Below, one piece after another: positions 42,375 through 55,600 of a DNA stretch of 64,000 bases (its first letter is position 1; each line of letters starts with the position of its first letter). The position numbers and the translations under genes are program-made. Origin of the DNA: Pseudoips prasinana. Lineage: Eukaryota; Arthropoda; Insecta; Lepidoptera; Nolidae. The notes beneath the pieces were generated by a model. That model ran no database searches. It was not told the DNA's origin and saw only the letters and a list, made by a program, of their open reading frames with translations. The DNA lies in NCBI GenBank assembly GCA_951640165.1, contig OX621265.1, positions 11,917,001 through 11,981,000 on the forward strand, given 5' to 3'.

Positions 42375-42995
42375 TGTTTTAAATCTACTCACTTATTGAT
42401 AAAGTATATGTTTTGTATTTAAAGAATGCTTGTTTTCTTACTTCTTTTAATAATAGAATCCTAAATGTGTTATATCATGTTATTCTAGCTTTATTTTACT
42501 TATATAAGTAGTTTGTAATAAATTCTTCATCATTTATAAAACACAAGCTGTTCCCCGTGGTTTCACCCCTGCTGCTCGGCTCCTTTTAGTCGTAGCGTAG
42601 CGATGATATATAGCTTATAGCCTTCCTCAATAAATGGGCTATCTAACACTGAAAGAATTTTTTAAACCGGACTAGCAGTTCCTGAGATTAAAGCTTTATA
42701 ATAATAAGTATAGATAGTGAGATTACTGCTTTCCAAACGTGAATAGGGACAGGCGCCATGGTAGACGTTTTTCTGGATCAAAATGTCTATTCAATGATAT
42801 ATTAATGAGGACTATTGGAGCGGGTACCACGTTCCATACATTTTTGCCCATAGTTCTTTCTACATTTATAAGTAACTAGAAATATTATGTAAACTTAACA
42901 GTACTACTACAAACATGTTCTGACTATTTACAAGCGCTTTTTTAAAGTCGACGAGAATAAAAACCTTTTTGATTTAATTTATTTATTATTCTTTT

Positions 42996-43079
42996 ATAGA
43001 TTTTCAACTTTATCACATAAGAATAAAGGTCACTTTCAATTGGGCAAATTTGACAGATTGGGGTAGCTTGCGTCTGTAC
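42996..43079. mobile_element. MITE-1, right half
   Basis: 'agattttcaactttatcaca' to 'gggtagcttgcgtctgtact'. Left arm lost. It lies 60 bp downstream of the gene B stop codon. Confidence 0.75.
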
Positions 43080-43140
43080 TATATTAAAATTAAAGTATTA
43101 AAGACAGCTAGCGCAGAAGAAAAAACATAGTAGGTACATA

Positions 43141-43650
43141 TTATTTGTTACTCTTTTTGACTTCATAATACGCTGGTTCCACATACTCTGCATTATTTCC
43201 AGCATTCTGATATCCAGATCCATCAAACACATTATTATAAGATGGATTTACTCCCCCGCCAGTTGTTAAATTGGCATAATTAGTAATTTCACAATAATTA
43301 GGATCGTCTGTCTGATTGTATTGGTTTCTTGCAATGAGAGTGCTGTTTCCTACACTAGCGTAAGCAGGCTCTTCATGCATGGGTTCTTTCCGTTGCCCTT
43401 TCGGTATTGGCATAGTGTATGTTGGTTCATCTCTGGAGCGTGCGGTGTTGGGTTTTCTTCTTTGACATTTAGGTACAGGCGTAGCATAAGTGGGCATAGT
43501 ATTAATTGGTTCCGCATATACATCATTGTTGTCTGTGTAATCTCTAGGATTTGCGTAATTGTTGACATTCCATTGAGGGGGATGAGGGATCGATGTAACA
43601 CTTGCACATGGTTGATTCTCTAAGTTTTGGTATGTCGAGTTTGATAGCTC
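43141..43650 (-). CDS. Gene B exon (cytoplasmic tail)
   Basis: 510 nt including TAA at 43143-43141, acceptor 'tttttacag'. 169 residues, 15 Tyr. Order: STYQNL, NNYANP, DYTD, VYAEP, TYATP, TYTMP, AYASV, YNQTDDPNYCEI, NYANL, SYNNVFDGSGYQNA, EYVEP, AYYEV. Confidence 0.9.
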   Translation of the reverse strand, partial: ELSNSTYQNLENQPCASVTSIPHPPQWNVNNYANPRDYTDNNDVYAEPINTMPTYATPVPKCQRRKPNTARSRDEPTYTMPIPKGQRKEPMHEEPAYASVGNSTLIARNQYNQTDDPNYCEITNYANLTTGGGVNPSYNNVFDGSGYQNAGNNAEYVEPAYYEVKKSNK

Positions 43651-46600
43651 CTGTAAAAAAGAGAAATTCGGTCATTACGTGTTATTTTTTATTATAATAA
43701 TAATAATATCCTGGAATATTATTCACACACGGCTAACTGATCCCAAACTAAGCAGAGCTTGTACTATGGAAACCAGATAAAAAATATATTATTAATTAGC
43801 TGTTCGTCCGCGTGTTAATTAGTTTATTTCGTTTTTTTAGTAAAATAAAAACTTCTTCTAAAATGAAAGTAGCCTAAGTTACTCCTTATTACATCAGCTA
43901 CCTGCCAATAAAAGTCCCGTCAAAATCGGTCCAACCATTTCAGAGATTAGCCGGAACAAACAGACAGACAGACAAACAAAAATTGTAAAAAATGTTATTT
44001 TAGTGTATGTACCGTATGTATATTCATATTTATGTAGTAAAAACCGGCTATTTCAATATTACAAACAGAAACTCCAATTTTATTTATTTGTATAGATACA
44101 TACAATTTTTCTTTTGTAAATACATACTTATATAGATAATTACACCCATACTCAGGACAAACAGACATGTTCATGCACACAAATATTTGTCCTGGGTGTG
44201 AATCGAGCCCACGACCTACGGCGAGACAGGCAAGCATTTCCCAACCACTTGGATCTTTGGGGGAAGAACCACTTGGATCTTTAGGGGAAGCCTTTGTCTA
44301 GCAGTGCGCGTCTTCCGGCTGATATGAAGATCGTTATCTTCATATCAGCCGGAAGACGCGACGGCGGCGGTGAATATCAGAATACCATCACCCTATATCA
44401 TCCCGTGGGGGGGCGTAGAAGTCAATCCAAGGGAATATGTACTAGAGGATGGGCAGCAGCTTCCTTCTGAGTACTATGACCATCTTACTGCGATCGCCAA
44501 CCCGTCTGGCAAGTGTGGCGATTATGGCATATCCCCCATGATGAATGAGGGGGAGGCTTGGCCAGCAGTGGACTTTTTTTTAATTGTAATGACGACGCTG
44601 ATTACTGTATGGGAATTTAATCGTCTATATGTCCATATGTATATATATGTATAGTCTGTATGTATGTATGTATGTGTGTCCGGGCTAAACTCAAAAAGTA
44701 CTGCATGGATTTACTTCAAATTTTGCATGAATATTACTAAGAAGTCGGGTCAACATATTGGCTACATATTACGCTATCACCTACGGGGGAGGAGCTGAGA
44801 TAATTAATAAAATTTAACGTGGGTAAAACCGCGGGGCACAGTTAGTATGTAATAAACCAGCTGTCTGATTTCCATAACATAAGCTCTGCTTAGTTTGGGA
44901 TCAGATCGCCGTGTGTGAATAATGTCCCAGGATAATGTTAGAATTGCCAGTCTTGCGCCACCCGCATTCAGCGACTTCCAGCAGCCCTCAGAAGATCATC
45001 GGTCTACCGTGTAGGGGACCTGCCCGTATTCGTGGTCGCCAGAACCTTTCTTAATAACGGCTGCTGCATTTTGGATGGGGAGCCAACAAAACCTTATAAA
45101 GGAGACGGATACGTTTTCATACAATATTGGGCCCGGATGTAAAAAGATAAAAGTGTTGTCAATTAATGGGTCTATAAATTATCAGCCAATCACAAAAAAA
45201 TCCATGGATCTTTTCAATCTATGAGCAGTGTTATAAAAGATTTAGTACTTAATAGAGAGATTATGTACCAACCTATTCTAAACAGCTGATTTTTAAGGGT
45301 GATTGCTATTTAATAATTATCCGCGTCCAGTATGTTAGCAAAAGTCGTACACGTTAAGCAATATCAGAAATCCGTAGAGAGAATGCAGTTGTCGAGGAAT
45401 ATATAAACAAAACAATCAAAAATACTCAAATCAAACACGCACTAAACGATACGAGAAACGAGGGACCGATCATAGATTAGGATTCAAAATATAGTTGCCA
45501 ATAACTAATAAATCGATTTGAACGATAACCGATATTATGATTTCTATTTATTTTGTTGATATATTATTTTTTACTGTTGACATTATGTTAATGTATTTAA
45601 TTATTATTATGATTAAATCGGTTATCTGGTGTCTGGTGCAAGAGTTTTTATATTTCATTGTTTGAACTCATTACCGTTAATCGATTATAGTAATCAACAA
45701 CCAATTTAATTCTTGACATAAACTTATTTTGAGATTACTCGTTTTCCAGATTGTAAATGGGTCAATTTTTTATAGTTTGAAATAGAAAAATATAACGCTT
45801 TTTTTAAACCATATCTCAACTTATTACAGTCAGGCCCAGAAAACCCCGCCTCCTTTCACCCATTAGTCTTGTTTGATTTATTAGTTTCGTGAGTAGATTT
45901 TCTCTATTGATTATTTTAGGAATTTTATAATTTTTTCTATACTTACCTACTTACTTATCGTATGGGCAGTGATTACCCCAGTATCAGAGTTGGTCAAGCC
46001 GCCCAGTAGGTCTCTGACATGGCTTAACGACTGTTGACTAATGGCAACAACCGGGGCCGACAGCTTATCGTGCCGTCGGACGGAGACGCTCAGAAATGAA
46101 ACCACTTTGGCAGTCACCCATCTATGGACTGACCGCGAGCTTAGTTACTTAACCTCGCCTCTCACTTACGGACTGGCGAAAGCATCTGGCTATAATGAGC
46201 TATCTGGCGTTTTTTGTGAGCTATGGCCATCAAACTGCGATGGCGATTATGGCATATCCTCCATTCTCTGGGGAGGCTTTCGTCCAACAGTGGACGTAAT
46301 TTGGGTAACATAATAACATCTAGGCACAATACAATATACAATGTCACACAAATCATCCTAGCCCCAAACTAAGCAAAGCTTCTACTATGGGTACCAGGCG
46401 ACCATATATATACTTATATAGATTGATAAATACTTATACATAGAAAACATCCATGACTCAGAAACAAATATTCGTACTAAACACAAATATTTGCACTTAC
46501 CGGGATTCGAACCCAGGACCACCAGCTTCGTAGGCAGGAGCACTACCAACTAGGCTACGGTGACATGATGATGATGATGATGATGTATATTAATTGTGTA

Positions 46601-49600
46601 GCCATTAAAAATAATAACAAAACATTCTTACCTGTATTTCCTTCTTACGTTTTCGATTTCTACAAATTATGACGACTGCTGTCGTTGCCACAATAATGCC
46701 TATCACACCGACTCCAATAAATATTTTAGAATCAAAGATACCTGCAATCAAAAAACACAATTATTCATAATATATTTGGGTGTTATTATTTATTTTTATG
46801 GACCGAAGATCTTGTGCTGGTCGCTGGAAACTGCTGTGTGCGAATAGCGCAAGACCGGCAATTGACAACATTTCAAAACTGACACCACCTTAAAACAAAA
46901 ATTTCTTTATTTTTGTATCCTGAGTTCAAATATATTTTTTTTATTATTTTTTATTTTTTCATTTCTGAGGAAAAAAAATAAAAACTAAAAAAAAGGTGTG
47001 ATGACGTCACTTATACGGCGGACGAGGTAGTTTCCTTTGCCTAAGCATTCCAATGTTTTAAACGAAAACATTAATGATAAACAAAACATGTCAAATTGTC
47101 AATTGTCACTCACGGTTTTAAATTTCGAAACTTTCATGGTGACTTAATGAAACATAATAAGGATAATAACACTGGAAATGAATTTAATATTGACGATTTT
47201 AATTTAATTTGAAATAATAATTGACAACGTTTCATATTTTTAACTGGCATGTATTATTGCGTTATTTAAAAGTAAATCCAAAACTAGGTCACCCATATTT
47301 TTCCTTTTTGCGAAATTATGAACTTTTCATTCATAATTTCAACTTTGAAATTCGGTGTATTCTAAAAAGACGTAAGCGGCAAATGACGTCATACATACGG
47401 CGGAATAGCAATCGATCTTTGCTTTAATGTAACCCGTCAAAAAAAAGTCACTGTCTTGTCAAACTCGTTGGCGTCTTAACTTGTTTACGTTTGTTTAATG
47501 TTTTCAATTTCAAATTAAATTAAAATCGTCAATATTATATTCATTTCCAGTGTTATTATCCTTATTATGTTTCATTAAGTCACCATGAAAGTTACAAAAT
47601 TTAAAACCGTGAGTAACAATTGACAATTTGACATTAATTTTTTCGTGTAAAACATTGGAATGCTTTGGCAAAGGAAACTTCCTCGTCCGCCGTATAAGTG
47701 ACGTCATCACACCTTTTTTGTTTTTATTTTTTTCCTCAAAAATGAAGAAACAAAAAATAAAAAAAATATATTATTGAACTCAGGATACAAAAATAAAGAA
47801 ATGGTATTTTTGTTTTAAGGTGGTGTCAGTTTTGAAATGTTGTCAATTGAAAACATTAAACGAACGTAAACAAGTTTAGGCGCCAACGAGTTTCACAAGA
47901 CATTGATATTTTTTTGACGGGTTACATTAAAGCAAAGATCGATGGCTATTCCACCGTATGTATCACGTCATTTGCCGCTTACGTCTTTTTAGAATACATC
48001 TAATTTTAAAGTTAAAATTATGAATGAAAAGTTCATAATTCCGCAAAAAGGAAAAATATGGGTGCCCTAGTTTTGGATTTACTTTTAAGTAACGCAATAA
48101 TACATGCCAGTAAAAAATATGAAATGTTGTCAATTGTGGAGATCTTTGGTGGAGGCCTTTGTCCAGCAGTGGACGTCTTTAGGCTGATATGATGATGATG
48201 ATGATGATTTATTTATTTATATTTCCTTCTCTACCATTACAGTTTACCCATTGCGACAGCGTAGGCATAACATTTATAACTTATTCTTAACTAATACATA
48301 TTATCTTGTCTCGACAACAATAAACTTATGACCAAAGTGAAATCATTCAGTGAACAAGTGACCAAATAGGTACTTTATAATAACGTATCTATTTAAGTCT
48401 GTATTTACAAAAGAAAAGTAGTATTGTAGTATATCAGTTATCTGGTTTCCATAGTACAAGCTCAGCTCAGTTTGGAATCAGATGGCCGTGTATAAATAAT
48501 GTTCCAGGATATTAATATTATATTCACGAAGACCACTCTTTTGTGTCTCAAGCAGGGAATTCATTCGAATAATTTTACAACTAGCTGTGCCCCGCGGTTT
48601 TAATTAAACTTTATAAATTATAGTCTATGTGTTATTCGGATATATAAGTTATATTACTACAAAGTCTGAACAAAATGCGTTCGGTAGTTTTTGCGTCAAA
48701 AAGTAACCAACATCCATAAATCTATAATCACAAACTTTCGCATTATTAATACTTGCTGTGCCCCGTGGTTTTACCCGCGTTAGACTTTATAAATGTGTTA
48801 ATCCAGGGTGTCAACTAACTCCATACCAAATTTTATCAAAATCGCTCCAGCCGTTTAGACGTGAATAAATAACAAACATACAGACTCACAAACTTTCACC
48901 TTTATAATATTAGTGTGATTAGTGGGTCCGTGCGGTCTGTTTGGTCACATAATAGGATGGGGAAAAAGTTACTTTGAATTGTTTTTTTTTAATTTTAAAA
49001 CAGATTTTTATTATTTAACTTAAGTATGTAGGTACCATTTTGTTCGATAACTTTTTGCCATCTTGTAAGTGGTTTTGGCAGTCCTCTCGTGATATTAACA
49101 GGTGTAAATCTGAAGGTGTATAGTCCTAACCTTCAGATTTCCACCTGCTAACATCACGAGAGGACTGCCGAAACCACTATTAACACCCATCCAGCGAAAC
49201 TCTCTTAATTTTTGTTGAGCGTCTAAAGATGTGTTAGGTCTAGCGTTATCATTATGAAAAACCACACCCCTTCTGTTGATTAAATCCGGCCGCATTCTCT
49301 CAATTTCTTGAATCTCATCAGTTCTGCGCAGTAGAGTTCACAATCGATGGTCCTGTAAGCACACTCGCAGCTGCAAGAGGTATTTCTGTACGGGATCTAG
49401 GGAGATCTTCTCAATAATAACACATGTATTCACAACCAATCACTTATTTTATTGAGATAAAATTAGATTCACAATGTTTACTTTAGCACACCATTTTTAT
49501 AACTCTTGACAAATATCAATCAAACGTAACACCATATTTTTTATTTGATTCGAATTCTATTCTCATTTTAAAAGCTATGTCTAGTTATTTTAATAAAATG

Positions 49601-52600
49601 ACCAGGGCTAGCTATCTTGATAAAAGAGGTTTTATTCTATAGGAGGACAGGTAATATCATTACAGTCCTGTCTGGTGGTAACAGCTCATAATGAATAATG
49701 CCCTTCCAATCCCACCACACACAGCATCACCTTGTTGCGAGTTAACCCAGGTTTCGCCACAGTTTGTGAAGCCTGACCGGCCTTTGACCATGACCTTTTT
49801 CGCACGTTCTTGTCCTACGTGATCCAATGTTCATCACCAGTTATCAGCTGCTTCAAAAATGGTTCAGTTTCATTATGTCGTAATAAATAATCACAATGAG
49901 TACACGGTTCATTAGGTTTATTTCAGAGAGCTCGTGAGTTACCCAAATATCGATTATTTATATATATATCGATATTTTTTTCAATTGCGCCAAAACTGTT
50001 TTGTAGTGAATTTTCAGCTGTTCAGCTATGTCGTTACTACAGATACGCCGATCTTGCTCCACTTTTTCAAAAAATGGCATCCATTTTATCCATAATAGGG
50101 CGACCAGAGAGACGTGAAAACGCTTAAACCAAATTTGTGCTACTCTCACAGATACTGCACTAGGTCCATAAACATCGCAAATTTGTTTCGCGGCTTGTGC
50201 TGTGTTTTTACCTTTTTGGTATTAAAATTTTAAAATGTATTGAATTTCTTTATTAGCTTCACTCATCTTGACAGTAAGTAAGAAAAAAAATTAAAATCAC
50301 ACATTTTCCTAATATGAATTCGGAATTATATTCTTTAAAATTTAAACTTTCAATGATACCAAAACCAAGCCAAAGAGATTTTATGAAAAGTACATACATA
50401 CTATAATGCGAAAAGGCTTTTTCCCCAACCTAATATATTTTTATTAAAACCTGAAATAAATAATAAATAGCAAGTTACTAAGCTATTATTGTTACATTTA
50501 GGAATACTTTATTAGATTTAAGAATTGAAGACTAGCTAGCAAAAAGGCACTCAACCAGTAGCTTAATTTCAGCGACTAATACCTGAGGGCACCCTTATGG
50601 GGTGTAAGGAGTGAATGTAATGTTGTAATGGTTTCATCAACATTATAATATCAGCCGAAAGACGTCCACTGCTGGACAAAGGCCTCCCTAAGGATCACCA
50701 CAATAGCCGGTCCTGCACTGCCCGCATCCAAGCTTCCCGTGACTCTTGCAAGATCGTCGGTCAACCTTGTAGGGGGCCTACCCACGCTGCGTCTTCCGCT
50801 TCGTGGTCGCCACTTGAGAACCTTTCTGCCTCATCGACCGTCGGTTCTACGAGCTATGTGCCCTGCGCACTGCCACTTCAGTTTGTCAATTCTTTGGGCT
50901 ATGTCGGCTACTTTGGTTCGCCTGCGGATTTCGACGGTTCGTGGTCGCCATGTAATGGTTTAATTAATTAATGGAATGTAACAGTACACTCAGTAAAAAT
51001 TTACAATAAATTGCCTGTACAATTTAAAAACGTATTTAAGGGAAAATTGAAGTCACTGTTATTGAGGAAATGTTATTACACACAGAAGAGTTTCTCAAAG
51101 ATAATAACACCCTCTACTAGAGGCTCCAGGGTGTTATTATCTTTGAGAAACTAAAAAGTACCGTCTACAGTAGCGCTTTGAAATTAAAAGTATGGATAAT
51201 TATGTTAATTTTTATAGAATTTTATTAATTACTAGCTGTGCCCCGCGGTTTTACCCGCGTTAAATTTTATAAATTATCACAGCTCCTCCCCCGTAGGTGA
51301 TAGCGTGATAATATGTAGCCTATATGTTGACCCGACCACTTAGTAATATTCATGCAAAATTTGAAGCAAATCCATGCAGTACTTTTTGACTTTAGCCCGG
51401 ACATACATACAGACAAACAGACACACAGACAAAAATTCTAAAAACTATATTTTTGGCTTCGATATCGAATGTAAATCACGCCCCAAATACCCTTTTAAAA
51501 AAAATATTCAATGTACAGTTTTGACTGTTCTACGATTTTATTATATGTATAGATTATTTATTGAACTGGCCACAAATTTTGTAATTGTTGTTTTTAACTC
51601 TTTTGAAGACTTTTAAGAACTCTAAAATTTTACTATAATTATCATTTTTATTGCAATTATTTTAAATTTTAAGGTTTAATCGAGTGTATGTTTCAAATTA
51701 TTTTTAGTGTAAAATTGTAATTGTGTGATTTATTTATGTGTGTAAATTCAGATACAAATTATTTTCTTTATGAATTAATGACTAAATGTCTATTTTTAAT
51801 TTACTTACCCCCATAACTAGGTTGACCTGGAGCTTTCGTGGTAAATTTGTTTAATTCAGTAGTAGTGCTCGTAGACGTGGTAACGGGGTCAACTCTTCTC
51901 AGTAAGATGACCTTCAACTCTATATTATTAGTTGTAGTTGTAAGACCTTTTGTACAACTAATTTCTGTTCCGTTAGACTCTGAAGTCAGGGTTATGTCTT
52001 CATAAATTGAATGATTAGATTTTGGGGCTTCTGAAATTTCAAATTTAATTATTTCAGTGGACCTCGGGTCCTCGGGTTATTAATAATGTCCTCCTGGCCG
52101 AATTTCAACCACGGCTGCCACTCTCAATGGAATTCTCCATCCAGTCAGCTACGCAGTACATATTATAGTGCACAAGTGTGTGCGCAAACACAGGGGCACT
52201 TTCTATTTCATCACTCTCATTATCCGACGGGTCGACAAGCTACAAGACCAGAAAGAGGTCAGGTACGGGACGTTGGTCCCTCTTTCCCGCGGTTTTACGT
52301 GCTCTCCAAGGCACGGGGGTATAATACTGTTAACTCCCAGACTTCGGGCTGATACTAAGAAACTTTTTTGTTTTTGTTACAGGAAAATCCCAAAACCACT
52401 TGGCCCGTCCCGGGATTTGAACCCAGAACCTCGTTATCTGCTGTTATACACGCTACCGCTAGACCAACGAGGCAGTCTATTGTAATGAAGATATCGTTTT
52501 TTTCAACATTGAAAACAAACTGATTTGTCATGATTACCTCAAATATAGATATTTTAACAATCTTTGTCACTATTATAGATAAAAAAAAGCCGGCCAAGTG

Positions 52601-55600
52601 CGAGTCGGACTCGCGCACGAATGGCTCCGTACCATTATCTATAAAAATGAGCAAAAAATGCACGTTTATTGTATGGGCTCCCATACAATAAGCGTGCATT
52701 TTTAGCTCGTATATATTTATTTTATTTTGTTTTTTAGTATTTGTTGTTATAGCGGCAACGGTCTGACTGGCCGTCTGTCTGACGGACAGTCAGACAGACG
52801 GCGAAGTCTTAGTCATAGGGTCCCATTTTACCCTTTGGGTGCGGAACCCTAAAACCGAAGCTCATAGTTAGATGCTCCCTTAATAGGATGAATCTATGCA
52901 TCATAACCAGGATCTTACGGGACTTTGCCGTCTGAGGAAACACCTGACTACGGTGGGCATCGGACACTGTAGAGTGACTTCTACACCTGCTCTGCCACTG
53001 TGAACCACTGATGCATAAACGTAATTCCGGCCTGGGCCAACACTTCTTGCACCAGGACGATGTTATCGATACTCCTGCCAAAAAGATTCTGCAATTTGTC
53101 TATGTTGCAGGTTTGCATAGGGAAGTTTAGTTGGAGCGGCGAGCACATAGTTCATCTTTGGACCCAGTGTTAGCAGGACCTCCGGGGACTGGAAATAGCT
53201 GCCACAAGGGGGACTACCGGCTAAGTCGCCGAACATCGGGGTAGTGATCGGCGTTCAAATAAATAAAGGTTAATAAAAATGACAATATATAAATCGGCTT
53301 CCATGAGTACCTGTGACGTCGTAAATGGTCCGAAATCGATTTTCAACGTCTAAGCCGATTTAACGATTGATTGTCATTTTTAACCTTTATAGACCGTAAG
53401 CTAAGACCGTAGCCTAGTTGGTAGTGCTCCTGCCTACGAAGCTGGTGGTCCTGGGTTCGAATCCCGGTAAGTGCAAATATTTGTGTGATGAGCACGAATA
53501 TTTGTTTCTGAGTCATGGATGTTTTCTACGTATTTAAGTATTTATCTATCTATATAAGTATGTATATCGTCGCCTGGTACCCATAGTACAAGCTTCGCTT
53601 AGTTTGGGGCTAGGCTGATCTGTGCGACATTGTCCCGAGATATTATTATTATTATTATTATTTATTTCCGGTGACTACCTTTTATTTTCCTTTTGGTGGA
53701 ACTTGAATAGGATTTACGGACCTGTGTGAGGATCTATTATTCTTATTCTTCTGGGGGACTCCCCAGAAGAATAAGAATAATAGATCCTCACACAGGTCCG
53801 TAAATCCTATTCAAGTTCCACCAAAAGGAAAATAAGACAAGTACTTACTCTTCCCACCATTCACTGAATTCAATTTTATTGCATAAGTTGCAAATTGAGT
53901 CGGAGCAGGCGAACTGCAACTAATATGCAATTTATCATTTTCTTCAAACTCAAAGTATTTTATGGTCATCTTTTTATCTCTTTTCTTCTCTTTTTGATCT
54001 CTTAAAACAAGGTAATAGGCCGATATAATAATTTTATCTTCATCGAACCCCCCAAGATTAAGTTGGTAGGCATTATCTGAAACAGACGACGAACCACATT
54101 GCAAAAGCTTTTAGAAAATACACTTACTGCTATCACACTAATATTATAAACATTCTGCCACAGACCCTCAGAAGTGGAAATTCATCATTATCACCTGAAT
54201 GTATAGTCATCTACCACCGTGCGTTTCACAAGAAACTTTTTGCCGCGCACTACCGCTCTGTGGAATCAATTGGCTGCGGAGGTATTTCTGATCCGGTATT
54301 ACATGACAACCTTCAAGAAGCGAGCCTATTCTTTACTTAAAGGCCGGCAACGGCGATGATCACTTACCATCAGGTGACCGCTTGCTCGTTTGCCATCTTA
54401 TTTTATTAAAATAGGCGAAAATTTGTGAGTGTGTTACTTCTTCACGTCTAAACGGCTGGAGCGATTTCAATAAAATTTGGTATGGAGTTAGCTGACACCC
54501 TGGATTAACGCATAGGCTATAATTTATAAAGTTTAACGCGGGTAAAATCACGGGGTACAGCTAGGATAAAAATAAATTAAATGAATGGTTGATTAATTAA
54601 TGTTTCTATACTCTTAGGAACTCATCGAGTATGAGTTCCTAAGTCGCAAGACAAACTAAATTAATTTTTACATTATTTGCTTATTAAGAAGTTGTACACA
54701 CGGCTATATATCAATCTATACATTGCCACTATAAGCTGACCTCTCATTGTATGGCAATCCTAAACAATTCGGGATCAGCTTATACTGGAAATTAGCTTGA
54801 TATGTACTAACATTAAATATTGCATTGTGTAATTTATTTAATTGTGTTATTACTAAAATTTTATTTATTAGTTTTATCTATAACAGTTGCACCTAAGGCC
54901 CTTAATGTTCGCATGCCCACTAAGGGTAGATGTCGGAACAATGTACAGACGCCAGCGCATTAAGCTAACCCAATCTGTCAAATGTCCCCATTTGAAAGTG
55001 AACCTTATGCTTCTGTGATAAAGTTGAAAATCTAGAAAAGAAATTTCAGAGATTGGGGTAACTCGATGTACTGGCGTCTGTACCTTCCATCTTTGTGACA
55101 ACATCTAAAGCGAATAAAGATATTATATTCTATAATTCTTTTAACACCGTAAAACTTCTTAAACAAGGAGGTGAACTTTGATATTTCTTATTCGATACGG
55201 AATGGTGTCATATAATTTTTTTCAAATCGGTTTTTATAAATAAAAGTTTTAATCAGTTCAATATTTAAAAAAAAAAACTTCAAAATTTATACAACCATGA
55301 CTCTGAGCGGTGAGGCTCACGCATGTCCCGAGGAATCGCTTTAACTGTCTTGGATCCCGCAACGAATTTGGTTTGGTTCAACTGTGTTTGCTTAATTGAG
55401 TCCAAGTTTATAAAACTTCATATTGTAGCGTTTATAGCCAGATGCACTCACTGGTTCGTACATGATCGCCGAGATAAAACATCTAGCCGACATATAGTTC
55501 AATATTTGAGCCTCTCCGTGCTTCAAAGAGCAGGTTAAGCGGTTGGTTTTTGTTGTTATACAACAGCCGTTAAGCCATGGCAACGGCCTACTGGGCGGCT

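Larger units (their letters stand above)
39453..42829 (+). mobile_element. DNA transposon carrying a DDE_Tnp_4-like transposase
   Basis: Imperfect terminal inverted repeats: TGGTACCCGGCTCCAATAG at 39453-39471, and on the other strand TGGTACCCGCTCCAATAG from 42829. A TA target duplication inside TGG|TA|CCC is possible but not proven. The span encloses the intact transposase gene. A small Helitron-like piece (42541-42716) lies between the stop codon and the right end. Confidence 0.6.

Noticed and set aside
46859..48136. Interleaved inverted repeats as a DNA pseudoknot or regulatory structure
   Set aside because: Fully explained by an element inserted into an inverted copy of itself, with matching ends and target duplication.
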